From Paenibacillus sp. YN15 (GTDB lineage Bacteria; Bacillota; Bacilli; Paenibacillales; NBRC-103111), in assembly GCF_003285005.1 (NCBI RefSeq), contig NZ_QMFA01000023.1, forward strand, positions 1 through 64,000: a stretch of DNA of 64,000 nucleotides. The letters are read 5' to 3'. Each line of letters opens with the position of its first letter. Position 1 is the stretch's first letter. A model generated the notes under the pieces. That model saw only the letters and a list, made by a program, of their open reading frames with translations. It had not been told where the DNA came from and ran no database searches. The translations under genes were made by a program, and so were the position numbers. Below are positions 47,576-56,368 of this stretch, piece after piece.

Positions 47576-50500
47576 TTAATCTGCTTTGCCTACAAAGAAG
47601 GAAGCGAACTCCCTTTCTCTCTCTTGCGTTCTGACAATAATGGTATACCAGCCTGTTTTGGGGAAGGTAACCTGGAATTGTTTGGCCGTCAGCGCTTCAT
47701 AGGATATTTCCTCGGCAATATATTTCATTTGCCCTTCCCGGTACAGTCCCGAATGATACAGGATGGTGAAGGTGGCCCGTTCATTGGTTGCCTTTTCTCC
47801 CTCAACCGTCATTTCATCGTAGCCCTGTACGCGGAAGGTAATTTTGTTGGTATCAAACAGCAAGGACTCTTCCAGGCTGGAGGACAATACTTCCCCATTG
47901 CCGGTGATCAACAGCCCCGTATCCGGCATCACGACTACCGATTGCGTGACAGCCGAGCTATTGCCCACTTCATCCGTTACTGTATAGGTGACGGTTTGCT
48001 TGCCTGTTTTGGTCAAATCCAGATCACTGATGGATACCGCAAGGTTGCCCGCATCCGACAGGTTGTCGGAAACCGTATAACCGCCCAAATCCGTGTAAGG
48101 ATTGAAGCCTGCCTGATTCCGGATCACGGAGGTTACGGGACGGTTCAGCTTGAGCTCAGGGGCCGTATTATCCAGACCCGCTACTTCAATTTGGGAAATG
48201 ACCATATGCCCCAGAAGATCGGCCAGTGCAATTCTTGTCCGCCCGTTGGTGCTGTATACGGCTGAGTGGGCGTAACTGCCGTCGGACCCGCTTATCTGGT
48301 TGAGGTAGTTTCCTTGTTCGTCAATAGAAGGTGCCGTTCCCAAGAAGATTTTGTTGGGGGCATTAACCTGCCCGCTCAAGGTGACCCTCACATTGCCCTT
48401 GGCATAGGTTTTGCCGCCGATAGTCACTATTTTCTCCGCAGGCAGCGGTTGTCCGTTCTCATCCACATACTCGTAAACGATCTGCGGCGCCGCAAATGCG
48501 GGAGCAATATAGGCAATGTCTTCTTCCAGAACAGCCGTATTGCCCATGTGGTCGCGTACAGTAAATTCCGCCTTGCCGTTCTCCAGCATGGTAACCGGGG
48601 TTTGGCCTTGAATGACAGTGAAATCCTTGGCATTGACAGCGGTCTTGGCCACACTCACCACAACGCCCTCCGCCAAAATCACATTGCCTTGGCTGTCAGT
48701 GATGGTCTTAAAGGTTTTTGACCCGTTGGTTCCGTACGTATACGACTTCGCGACGCGTACGGAGGGAGGTGTTTTATCAATGTTGCCGACCGTTGCTGTC
48801 GCTGTGCTCTTGTTGCCCGCTTCATCCTCAAATTCAAAGGTGAATGTGCCGTTTTCCGTAAAGACGCGCCGCCTGCTTCCGTCATTGTTCAGCACCCGCA
48901 CCGGCTCGGCGGTTTGCAGTTCAGCCGTTACATTGGAGGAGGTAGGCCCGGTAATGTTGTAGGCAACCGTTCCTTCAGGAGCCGTATCGTCAATGTTTTT
49001 CACTACCGCCAAAAGCCTGGCCTTGCGGTCCGGAGCAGTAAGGTCGGTCATGTCGAAGGTGTATACCCCGTTCTGCGGGATATTGTAGGTATTGCCTCTG
49101 GCATGAACCGGGGCCGCCGGATTGTCTGCAGCGGAAGGTGTCACCTTCACCCCGGCGGGAACCGAAATGGTTAATGCTACATCTCCGCTGCCCACTGATT
49201 TTAAGGTACTGTACGAGGCGATGCCGTAGAGCGGATTTGCCTCCGGGTTGAATCCCCTGGTGTCCACATCCGCCGGACTGCTTTCTCCTCCATAGGGGGA
49301 ACGGAATTTCACCTTCAGCTGCAGTTGGGACGGTGTTTTTTCGTCAACGGTCGTACGAACGAAGTTGGTATACGGCATCCAGGCGGTCCATGTGGCGCCG
49401 TTATCCTTGGACACGGCATATTCATAGCCGTCCTTGGTGGAATTCTGCAGCTCCAGTTGGAGCACCGCTTTGTATCCATCGGTTTCATTGCCTTCAAAGG
49501 CAATCAGGTCGGATTGGAGAACCTGTACGGGACGGTCATCCTCCCGCGACAGCCGGAAGGCTCCCGTATGGGTAACGGCACTGTTGCCTGCCCCATCTGT
49601 GGCCAAGACATATAAGATGAAGTCCGCAGCCTCTCCAACGGCCAGTCCGGAGTTATCCAGCGCTGCCCTGCCGTCTCCCGGAAGAGCCTGCCATCCCGCC
49701 GATGCCTCACCGGGGGCAGGGACAGCTTCCCGGACCCATTGGTATTTCACTGTTTTGCCATCCGGCCGGTACGGCTCGGTTGCCGTCACAATGACGGTGT
49801 GACCCGGTTTTGCGTAGCCGACACCGTTGATGCTGAAGGTGACGGCAGGCGCGGCATCATCAAACTTGTACAGCTGGTTGAAATAATAGGCTTGCGCATC
49901 CAATTCCTTGACACGGACATGCAGATATTGGTCGCCGTTCAGCGCAGTGTCCGCCGGAATCCAGACCTTGGATTCATAGACCGCCGAGGTTACAGTGCTT
50001 GCCGCATAAACAGAGGCGGTAACGGAAGGCGCCGCTGTGCTGTCCGCTGCCAAGCCGCCTGCTGCAGGGCTATTCCCGACCACTACGCTGGTAGTCGGCT
50101 TAAATTGACTGTCCGCCGGGCGCGCCACGGAGTTGCTATATGCGTAAGAGATATCTTCAACCGAAATCCCATTAATGGAAAACTCCACGTCATGGCTCTT
50201 CACATAATTTTCCGATTTTGAGGAGTAGGAAACCTCCATCCTTTTGGATGAGTTGACCCTTGCAACCTTCGTCGTTTGTACCGCCGTTGTATTTCCGGCA
50301 TGATCCGCACCCTGCAGGTACAATACATAGTTGCCGTCTTCAAAAACATGGCCTTGTGTGGAAACGATGTAATCAGCCGGAACAGTAGTCCAGGCAATGG
50401 GGCTTGGCGCTTCATTTTCCTTCACCCACTGATACTGCACATTGGCCGCATCAATTCCGCTATGATCGTCGGTTGCTTTTACCTGTGCTTTTACCTCGGC

Positions 50501-52930
50501 AGTGTCTTGGCCGATATCGATGGTTGCTGAAAGCTCTGGGGCTTTATTGTCCAGCAGCAGCGTCGCCTTGTTATAAATCCAGTTGGAATCATCGTGTTTG
50601 AAATCCTCCGGTGTCCATATGGATAGATTTCCGTACTCGGCAACCGTTTTTAGAGCCTCACTCTTGGCGTAAAATTCTGCGTCAGCCTCAGAAGCCCCGG
50701 GATGACTGGCAAAATATTCATTCTTCCATGCGTTGTACATGTCGGGATGTTCACTTGCAAAGTCTTTATTCTTGTTGTATTGCATCAGTTCCCTGGCCGT
50801 ATCCCAAGTCATATCTGCTGTCCAGGTGTGCAGGTACCAGGGGCCGCTGGCTTCAGAAGCGTAAGCCTCCGCAGGAGGAGAAAGCAGATTGGTTTTGTTG
50901 TTGGCTACCATAAAGTTCAAATCTGCTAATTTCCCTGGATACAGGCCGTCGCTTGGTTGCAATCCTTTCAGGGAATACCGCTTGACTGCGGCATAGTTAT
51001 CCCCTTCTTTGTCTGCCAGCGGATTGTCGGGTTTTTGGCTCCAGTAATAATACACTAATCCGACTCCCGGGGAATTCTCTCCGATCGGTCCCGTCATATT
51101 CAGCGGGCGGTAGATACCACGGCTTGGGCGTACAACTCCAGGCTCATCCGGATCAAGAGGGGGAGCCGTAACCGAAGGATCATTGGCATCAATGGTGATT
51201 TTCCCCCGTTTGCCATATACCGCGTCAGTTGCGCCTTCGCTGTCATAGTAGTAGCTGAATTCCGGGTCCTTGTTATCGATGGACAGCTTTGCCCAGTCAA
51301 TCTTGGTGTCGGCTATCCGCTGGGAGGGATCTGTGGGCGCAGGCTCCGATGATTTGCTGGTGTTGGCGGCGTCCATCAGCAGGTTGCCGGCATAATCCTG
51401 GATTACGCCTTTATCGTAATAGCCTTGCGCTGCCCTGCTCTCATGGGTAAGGGCGATAACCTTTAACAATGCTACATCTATATCAGCATCTGTTACTTCT
51501 GCCTTAAACGTCCAGGTAGGAGTGTTCGAGCCATCCTCGTATTTAGCCTTCATGCCATTATTGAAATGAAGAATTAAATCGGACAGGTTCAGTCCTTCTT
51601 TAATAATGACATCCTCCGTAAGCTGTACCTTAAAGTAGATCTCGTCGCCGCCGTTTAAGGTACTGCCCGTAAGGATATCAGGCTGAATGCCGTTTGCCAC
51701 AAAAGAGTATTTGGGCGGCACCGCATCGACAATAACCCGGTAGCCGTCATTACCGGATATGGCGTTATCCGGATCAACGGTTTCATCGAAGGGATTGACA
51801 GTTTTGCCGCTTAAAAAGGAGGAACCGGCAACACTGGATGCTTGACCAAATTTGGTTATTTTAAGGGGGTTGCCTGCCGGGTCATGAAAATCGGCATCAA
51901 TGATTTTCTCCCTAAGCGCCTTTTCGTTCAGCCCTCCTGTTAATGGAAGTTCCGTCAGTTCCCCGCCGTTCTTAATTGGCAAATTGCCCGAATGATGAAG
52001 GGGTGTAGGGGAATAGGAGTAAGCCAGCTTATCTGTGAACTGGCTCCAATTGGTTGAAGCAGGAAGCCTCATCCCTTGATTCTGTCCGGCTCCGGGCAAG
52101 CCTGTTCCCGCCGGGTTGGTAAATAAATAATGAAGATTCAAGTCAGCGGCTTCGCCTGGTGAGCTGGGCTTGACCAGTTCACTGAAGGGATAGGTAAGGG
52201 TCATCTGCTCTCCTGCCTTCAGGAACAGCTCCTTCTCGCCAATTTTCGTATTGTTCCGCTCCGTACCTGTAGAGATGAATTGATACTCCTGCAATTCCGG
52301 GTCGTGAATGTCTCGAAAATACAGATGTACTCCATCGATAGCGGCGGTTCCATCACGTTCTAATGTAATGGTAATCACATCATTGGGATCAAGTGCCTGC
52401 CAGCCCGTATCAACATTATCATTGCGGTCGGGATGGCTTCCTCCATGCTCCTCCCTGTATTTATAGTAGTTCGATCTGTCCGTTTTGATCTCCATGCTGA
52501 CGAAGTCATCGTCAGATTCCCACATCGTGTTGATAAAGAAGCGGAACTCTCCTTGTCCACTGGCAGCAAGCTCCCGCAGACCCGGTACTTCGGCTACATG
52601 GATGGAGCCCTTAAAATCCATTGCAGATTGTGTACCCCTAAGGTACTCTCCGCCATACTCAATGTATACGCCCGGAAACCCTGCTCCGGCATACTGCCGG
52701 GGAAACCACATCCAAGCCTCAAAGTCCATACTACCCTCGCTATCTATTTTAGGAACTGCGGGGTTTTGACTAATGGTGCTTTTGTTATATACCTTGGTCT
52801 GATTAATAAACACATCCTCATACTGCCCTGTCGCCGCCTTCACTTCCTTGGTTCCTGCAGGCGCAAACATGGCCGGCAGCAGGCTGGCGGCAAGGATGAT
52901 TGACGTCCACTTTTTTAACCTTTTCAGCAT
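47576..52930 (-). CDS. Giant secreted protein with bacterial Ig-like domains, no wall anchor
   Basis: 1784 residues with a signal peptide (MLKRLKKWTSIILAASLLPAMFAPAG, cut near 32-35). An N-terminal domain (about 35-250) of unknown type contains AWMWFPRQYAGAGFPGVYIEYG. Several Ig-like domains follow. Two share the pattern YQWV-x-E-...-W-x-x-P (KYQWVREAVPAP, QYQWVKENEAPS), and the C-terminal ones carry GKQTVTYTVTDEVGNSSAVTQ, typical of bacterial Ig folds in S-layer proteins. No SLH, LPxTG or other anchor is found, unlike its two operon partners, so it is released or held by them. ATG at 52930 has GGGAGG 7 nt ahead. First gene of the operon; a TnpB element lies directly upstream. Confidence 0.91.
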   Translation of the reverse strand: MLKRLKKWTSIILAASLLPAMFAPAGTKEVKAATGQYEDVFINQTKVYNKSTISQNPAVPKIDSEGSMDFEAWMWFPRQYAGAGFPGVYIEYGGEYLRGTQSAMDFKGSIHVAEVPGLRELAASGQGEFRFFINTMWESDDDFVSMEIKTDRSNYYKYREEHGGSHPDRNDNVDTGWQALDPNDVITITLERDGTAAIDGVHLYFRDIHDPELQEYQFISTGTERNNTKIGEKELFLKAGEQMTLTYPFSELVKPSSPGEAADLNLHYLFTNPAGTGLPGAGQNQGMRLPASTNWSQFTDKLAYSYSPTPLHHSGNLPIKNGGELTELPLTGGLNEKALREKIIDADFHDPAGNPLKITKFGQASSVAGSSFLSGKTVNPFDETVDPDNAISGNDGYRVIVDAVPPKYSFVANGIQPDILTGSTLNGGDEIYFKVQLTEDVIIKEGLNLSDLILHFNNGMKAKYEDGSNTPTWTFKAEVTDADIDVALLKVIALTHESRAAQGYYDKGVIQDYAGNLLMDAANTSKSSEPAPTDPSQRIADTKIDWAKLSIDNKDPEFSYYYDSEGATDAVYGKRGKITIDANDPSVTAPPLDPDEPGVVRPSRGIYRPLNMTGPIGENSPGVGLVYYYWSQKPDNPLADKEGDNYAAVKRYSLKGLQPSDGLYPGKLADLNFMVANNKTNLLSPPAEAYASEASGPWYLHTWTADMTWDTARELMQYNKNKDFASEHPDMYNAWKNEYFASHPGASEADAEFYAKSEALKTVAEYGNLSIWTPEDFKHDDSNWIYNKATLLLDNKAPELSATIDIGQDTAEVKAQVKATDDHSGIDAANVQYQWVKENEAPSPIAWTTVPADYIVSTQGHVFEDGNYVLYLQGADHAGNTTAVQTTKVARVNSSKRMEVSYSSKSENYVKSHDVEFSINGISVEDISYAYSNSVARPADSQFKPTTSVVVGNSPAAGGLAADSTAAPSVTASVYAASTVTSAVYESKVWIPADTALNGDQYLHVRVKELDAQAYYFNQLYKFDDAAPAVTFSINGVGYAKPGHTVIVTATEPYRPDGKTVKYQWVREAVPAPGEASAGWQALPGDGRAALDNSGLAVGEAADFILYVLATDGAGNSAVTHTGAFRLSREDDRPVQVLQSDLIAFEGNETDGYKAVLQLELQNSTKDGYEYAVSKDNGATWTAWMPYTNFVRTTVDEKTPSQLQLKVKFRSPYGGESSPADVDTRGFNPEANPLYGIASYSTLKSVGSGDVALTISVPAGVKVTPSAADNPAAPVHARGNTYNIPQNGVYTFDMTDLTAPDRKARLLAVVKNIDDTAPEGTVAYNITGPTSSNVTAELQTAEPVRVLNNDGSRRRVFTENGTFTFEFEDEAGNKSTATATVGNIDKTPPSVRVAKSYTYGTNGSKTFKTITDSQGNVILAEGVVVSVAKTAVNAKDFTVIQGQTPVTMLENGKAEFTVRDHMGNTAVLEEDIAYIAPAFAAPQIVYEYVDENGQPLPAEKIVTIGGKTYAKGNVRVTLSGQVNAPNKIFLGTAPSIDEQGNYLNQISGSDGSYAHSAVYSTNGRTRIALADLLGHMVISQIEVAGLDNTAPELKLNRPVTSVIRNQAGFNPYTDLGGYTVSDNLSDAGNLAVSISDLDLTKTGKQTVTYTVTDEVGNSSAVTQSVVVMPDTGLLITGNGEVLSSSLEESLLFDTNKITFRVQGYDEMTVEGEKATNERATFTILYHSGLYREGQMKYIAEEISYEALTAKQFQVTFPKTGWYTIIVRTQEREREFASFFVGKAD

Positions 52931-53132
52931 TATGTATCCTCCCAAAGCAACCTTATAGGTCGCGGCGTAAAACCCCATTCTAGGGGGATGTAAGCCGCCA
53001 TCATTGAAACACGTAGTTTAGATATGTACAAGCTATCTCATGGATTGGTATATTGTTCTTGGGGTGAAAAAATGTCCAGAACAGTAGATAGCAATAACAA
53101 TGTGCTGTTCGACTGCAAAAGGAGCGTTAACC

Positions 53133-54212
53133 ATGCTGATTTCATACAAATATCGGCTGTATCCGAATCGGGAACAGCGCAAAACGATTGACTTCACTAC
53201 AGAACGCTGCCGACTGCTGTACAATCGCTTGCTTGACGAGCGTATTCACGCTTACCGAGAGGAGGGCAAGAGCCTCACCTATTACGATCAGGCAAACACG
53301 TTTAGCGAACGTAAAGCGGCGATTCCAGCCCTTAAGCAAGTACACTCCCAACTCTTGCAAGACGTTGCCAAACGCATAGACAAGGCGTTTCAGGCTTTCT
53401 TCCGCCGCGTTAAGGCAGGAGAGAAGCCTGGGTTTCCTCGCTTTAAGCCTGCCACGCAGTACAATAGCTTTACCTATCCGCAAGGTGGCTACAAGCTGGA
53501 ACTGAACAAGCTTACGCTGTCCAAGATTGGAGATGTTAAGATAAAGTTGCACCGACCTGTAGAAGGGAAGATCAAGACTTGTACGATCATCCAGAAGAAC
53601 GGCAACTATTACGCTTGCCTGTCAGCGGAAGTCGAACCGAAACAGCTTCCACAGTGTACGGATGCTGTTGGCGTTGATCTGGGTGTGAAGATGCTTGCCG
53701 TTACATCTGACGGTGAATATTTCGAGTCGCCTGCCTATCTGCGCAAGTCGGAAAAGCGTCTTAAACGTTTGCAGCGTTCCGTCAGTCGCAAGAAGAAAGG
53801 CGGGAATCGCCGGAAGAAGGCTATACGTGTTCTTGCCCGGCTGCATGAACATGTCGCCAACCAGCGCAAGGATTATGCTCATAAAGTCAGCCGCCAGTTC
53901 GTCAATCGATACGGGTTGATCGCGTTCGAGGATTTGAACGTTCTCGGTATGGTTAAGAATCATCACCTGGCAAAGAGCATCATCGACAGCGGTTGGAGTC
54001 AACTTGTCGCCTTCACCTCCTACAAGGCTGAGAGCGCCGGTAGAGTTGTGAAACAGGTAGACCCTCGCCATACGTCTCAACTATGCTCGAATTGCGGTCA
54101 AATCGTTAATAAGCAGCTTAAGGATCGGGAACATCACTGTCCATATTGCGGATTCGTGGCCGACAGAGACGAAAACGCGGCTGTGAACATCCTGAAACGA
54201 GCAACGGCATAA
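53133..54212 (+). CDS. tnpB: TnpB RNA-guided nuclease (OrfB of IS605 family)
   Basis: 359 residues. TnpB proteins are RuvC-type nucleases guided by an RNA from the element's right end; they cut the empty donor site and favour element retention. The catalytic residues are all present: Asp182 (VGVDLGVK), Glu266 (AFEDLNV) and Asp346 (ADRDENAAVN). The zinc ribbon C318, C321, C336 and C339 is also intact, and the N-terminal WED/REC part (MLISYKYRLYPN...) is full length. It may therefore be active. ATG at 53133 follows AAAGGAG. Transcribed against the neighbouring genes on both sides. Its 3' end runs into the presumed guide-RNA region. Confidence 0.93.
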   Translation: MLISYKYRLYPNREQRKTIDFTTERCRLLYNRLLDERIHAYREEGKSLTYYDQANTFSERKAAIPALKQVHSQLLQDVAKRIDKAFQAFFRRVKAGEKPGFPRFKPATQYNSFTYPQGGYKLELNKLTLSKIGDVKIKLHRPVEGKIKTCTIIQKNGNYYACLSAEVEPKQLPQCTDAVGVDLGVKMLAVTSDGEYFESPAYLRKSEKRLKRLQRSVSRKKKGGNRRKKAIRVLARLHEHVANQRKDYAHKVSRQFVNRYGLIAFEDLNVLGMVKNHHLAKSIIDSGWSQLVAFTSYKAESAGRVVKQVDPRHTSQLCSNCGQIVNKQLKDREHHCPYCGFVADRDENAAVNILKRATA

Positions 54213-54305
54213 AAACGTTCGGCTCGGATGGAGCCTTCGGGGAGAGCGCCGCATGAGCGGACTCGTTGAACCGAGAAACCCCTAGCTTTAGCTACGGGGA
54301 GTCAT
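54150..54305 (+). ncRNA. Presumed omega-RNA (guide RNA scaffold) of the TnpB element
   Basis: In TnpB elements the guide scaffold covers the 3' end of tnpB and the right end, and the guide is the first 16-20 nt of host DNA beyond the element. Here 54213-54305 is rich in short stems (GGCTC/GAGCC near 54221-54236, GGTTC/GAACC-like near 54268, then the terminal CCCC...GGGG hairpin). Boundaries are inferred. Confidence 0.55.
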
Positions 54306-54322
54306 CACGTGGATAGTTTCTT

Positions 54323-54997
54323 TCACTTTGCAGCTGCCGCCGCATCCTGGGCGCTCACGGCCAAATGAATGCCGCTCATGGTGCGCAGCGACCCGGACAG
54401 AATGCCGGCCGCATAACCATGCTCATCCATTAACGGACCGCCGGACATGCCGTTGACCAGTTCGGCTGAAACCAGCACCCGGTCCCTTCCGTTGATGGCG
54501 GCCCGTGGCGCATTCACAATCCCTTCCGTGATCATCTTCGTCCCTTTCATAGGAAACCCGATGGCAAAAACCTTCTCGCCATGCTTCATCTGACCGGTGC
54601 GCAACGGAATAAACGAATATGTCCGCTGTACTCCGGCGTTGTCCGCCGGCTGCTCCAGCTTCAATACCGCCGTATCGGCAGCTTCGTTCCTGGCCGTTAC
54701 CAGGCCTGTGACTGTAGACAGGTCATTCATCACACATTCCACCTGCTCCGCTTCCTCCACCACATGGTACGCAGTCAGTGCTGTACCGTCCGGGCGGATC
54801 AGAAACCCGGTGCCCACATCCTTCAGCGTACCGTCCTCCCGAAGCACCCTTACATAAAAAACAGCCTCCTCCACATGAGAATAAAGCTCCTCCGCATTAT
54901 ACCGGGGAGGGGAATCCGCTTGGGACACGGAAAACCCGTTGATCGCCAGCAACAGGGCCATTAGTATTACAAACAGCAGCCCGCCCTTTCGCCACAC
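54323..54997 (-). CDS. Secreted trypsin-like (S1C) serine protease
   Basis: 224 residues. A signal peptide or anchor (GLLFVILMALLLAINGFSVSQA) precedes a short trypsin-like domain. His77 (TAYHVV), Asp107 (DTAVLKL) and Ser184 (NGMSGGPL) form the triad. No PDZ domain follows, unlike HtrA, so it is a minimal S1C protease. The start is GTG at 54997, after a GGAGAGTGGTGA ribosome site; the upstream frame is the leader. The promoter carries two 11-bp-spaced heptamers matching those before the adjacent kinase-regulator operon, so it is the likely target of that regulator. Its stop lies about 15 bp from the TnpB element's right end. Confidence 0.9.
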   Translation of the reverse strand: MWRKGGLLFVILMALLLAINGFSVSQADSPPRYNAEELYSHVEEAVFYVRVLREDGTLKDVGTGFLIRPDGTALTAYHVVEEAEQVECVMNDLSTVTGLVTARNEAADTAVLKLEQPADNAGVQRTYSFIPLRTGQMKHGEKVFAIGFPMKGTKMITEGIVNAPRAAINGRDRVLVSAELVNGMSGGPLMDEHGYAAGILSGSLRTMSGIHLAVSAQDAAAAAK

Positions 54998-55046
54998 TTC
55001 GTCACCACTCTCCGTTCTGCGACTTTTGTCGCAATGAATAGATATA

Positions 55047-55080
55047 ATTATAGAGTAGCCTTCTCTCAAAATTCTCTCAA
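55047..55080 (-). promoter_or_regulatory. Protease promoter with SARP-type direct repeats
   Basis: Minus strand: TTGAGAG (55080-55074), N4, TTGAGAG (55069-55063), N10, TATAAT (55052-55047). No -35 hexamer is recognisable; the repeats take its place, as at activator-dependent promoters of SARP/OmpR-type regulators. Confidence 0.75.
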
Positions 55081-55164
55081 AAGTCGGATGCCGGCCAGGC
55101 TGCTAGTTCCCGCGGCTCACCTCCGAATTCGCGGAAATATCAAAGAAAACGGCTACAAAATGCC

Positions 55165-55201
55165 AAAAACACCTTGCCGCACTGGGCCGCAAGGTGTTTT
55201 T
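55165..55201 (-). terminator. Intrinsic terminator after the kinase-regulator operon
   Basis: Perfect 12-bp stem AAAACACCTTGC/GCAAGGTGTTTT with five T on the minus side; the plus side has an even longer T-rich tail. It separates the regulator from the protease gene. Confidence 0.93.
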
Positions 55202-55207
55202 TTATTT

Positions 55208-56368
55208 TTAATTTTTTTGGCGGGACTGGGGAACTTTCAACATTTCCATGTACAGCTTGGCTCTTCTGCTGATCTCCAGAGGAACCTCCATTCCCATCTC
55301 TTTGCGGTACTGAGCTTCGAACAGGGTATAGTGCCGGGCGATCCGCTCCCGCTTGCCCGCGGCGGCGTATACCTCCAGCAGGAGAAGATTCAACTCCTCC
55401 TCCAGGGGATAATGGGAGAGGCAGGCCAGCAGCCGCTGCTCCGCCCTGCCCCAGTCCCCTTCCGCCAGATACCCCTCCGCCAGACGGCAGGCGATGGTCC
55501 TGTACTGCTTGCCGCAGCTTTCCTCCAGCTGGACTTTCCACACATAATCCTTCTGGGTCAATAACGGCCCGCCATAAAGCGCAAACAACGCCTCCAGCCG
55601 CTCCTGTCCGGACAGCTCTGTCTTCCCGTGCCCCGGCATGCTTTGCAGAAACTCCAACAGGTCGTAGTCCGTATCCAAAGTTTTCAACAAATAGCCGTCT
55701 CCCGTTTTCATTACATCCATCCCGATGTCCTGCTCTTTAATCAGTTTTTTCAGCCGGTACACGGTGTTGTGCAGATTATGGACAGCCCGCTCCTCATCCA
55801 TCTCCGGCCACAGGAGATCCACCAGCTTCCACTTGCTGATGTCCTGATTGGGCCAGCAAAGCAGATAAGCGAACAGCTCCTCCGTTTTGCGGGTGGGCCA
55901 CCGGACCAGATCGCCCCTGGCATCCCGCACCTCAAAGCTGCCGAAGCAATGGATGGCGGCCTTCCGAACAGGCTCCGGAGGCAGCATTGCCGCGCTCCCC
56001 GCAGGGCCTGTCTCCTTCAGCAGGCGGGTGGTAATCCGGTCGATGGCGCCGGCCATCACCGGCTTCAATATATAGTCGAAGGCGAACACCCGGAATGCTT
56101 CCAGGGCGTATTCCTTGTAAGCTGTAGTGAAGACAATGCGCGTCCCCTCGCAGCATTCGTTCAGCCTCTGGGCCAGCTCAAGACCGGACAGCTTGGGCAT
56201 CTCCACATCCAGGAACGCAATATCCGGCTGAAGCTCCGGCAGCTTTTCCAATGCTTCCAGCGGGTTGCTGAAGGCGCCGATAATCCGGCAGTGGGGGCTT
56301 CGTCCCACAACGACCTTCATCAGCTCCAGAATCGGTTTTTCATCTTCCACGATTACTACTCGGAACAT
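55208..56368 (-). CDS. Response regulator with SARP-type output (REC-wHTH-BTAD)
   Basis: 386 residues. A receiver domain (1-120) has phospho-acceptor Asp54 (AFLDVEMPKLSG) and the conserved Lys in ILKPV. A winged HTH at about 138-225 (CFGSFEVRDARGDLVRWPTRKTEELFAYLL) is of the OmpR/SARP kind. A bacterial transcriptional activation (BTAD) TPR-like domain covers about 235-375 (YLAEGDWGRAEQRLLACLSHYPLEEELNLLLLEVY). SARP proteins bind direct heptamer repeats spaced 11 bp. Its start overlaps the 3' end of the kinase gene by 29 bp, so the two are translationally coupled. Starts at ATG after GGGGGAGAGAGGA. Predicted targets: its own operon and the downstream protease. Confidence 0.93.
   Translation of the reverse strand: MFRVVIVEDEKPILELMKVVVGRSPHCRIIGAFSNPLEALEKLPELQPDIAFLDVEMPKLSGLELAQRLNECCEGTRIVFTTAYKEYALEAFRVFAFDYILKPVMAGAIDRITTRLLKETGPAGSAAMLPPEPVRKAAIHCFGSFEVRDARGDLVRWPTRKTEELFAYLLCWPNQDISKWKLVDLLWPEMDEERAVHNLHNTVYRLKKLIKEQDIGMDVMKTGDGYLLKTLDTDYDLLEFLQSMPGHGKTELSGQERLEALFALYGGPLLTQKDYVWKVQLEESCGKQYRTIACRLAEGYLAEGDWGRAEQRLLACLSHYPLEEELNLLLLEVYAAAGKRERIARHYTLFEAQYRKEMGMEVPLEISRRAKLYMEMLKVPQSRQKN

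Larger units (their letters stand above)
52960..54307 (+). mobile_element. IS200/IS605-family (TnpB-only) element
   Basis: Contains one gene, tnpB, and no TnpA (Y1) transposase, so it is a non-autonomous IS1341-type element. The right end is clear: a hairpin at 54279-54299 (CCCC-TAGC...GCTA-GGGG) typical of IS605 right ends, then GAGTCATCAC. The left end is not resolved. CCCC-ATTCTA-GGGG at 52973-52986 is a candidate subterminal hairpin, which would put the element edge only about 30 bp from the giant-operon start codon; the edge could instead lie nearer 53050. Confidence 0.7.
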
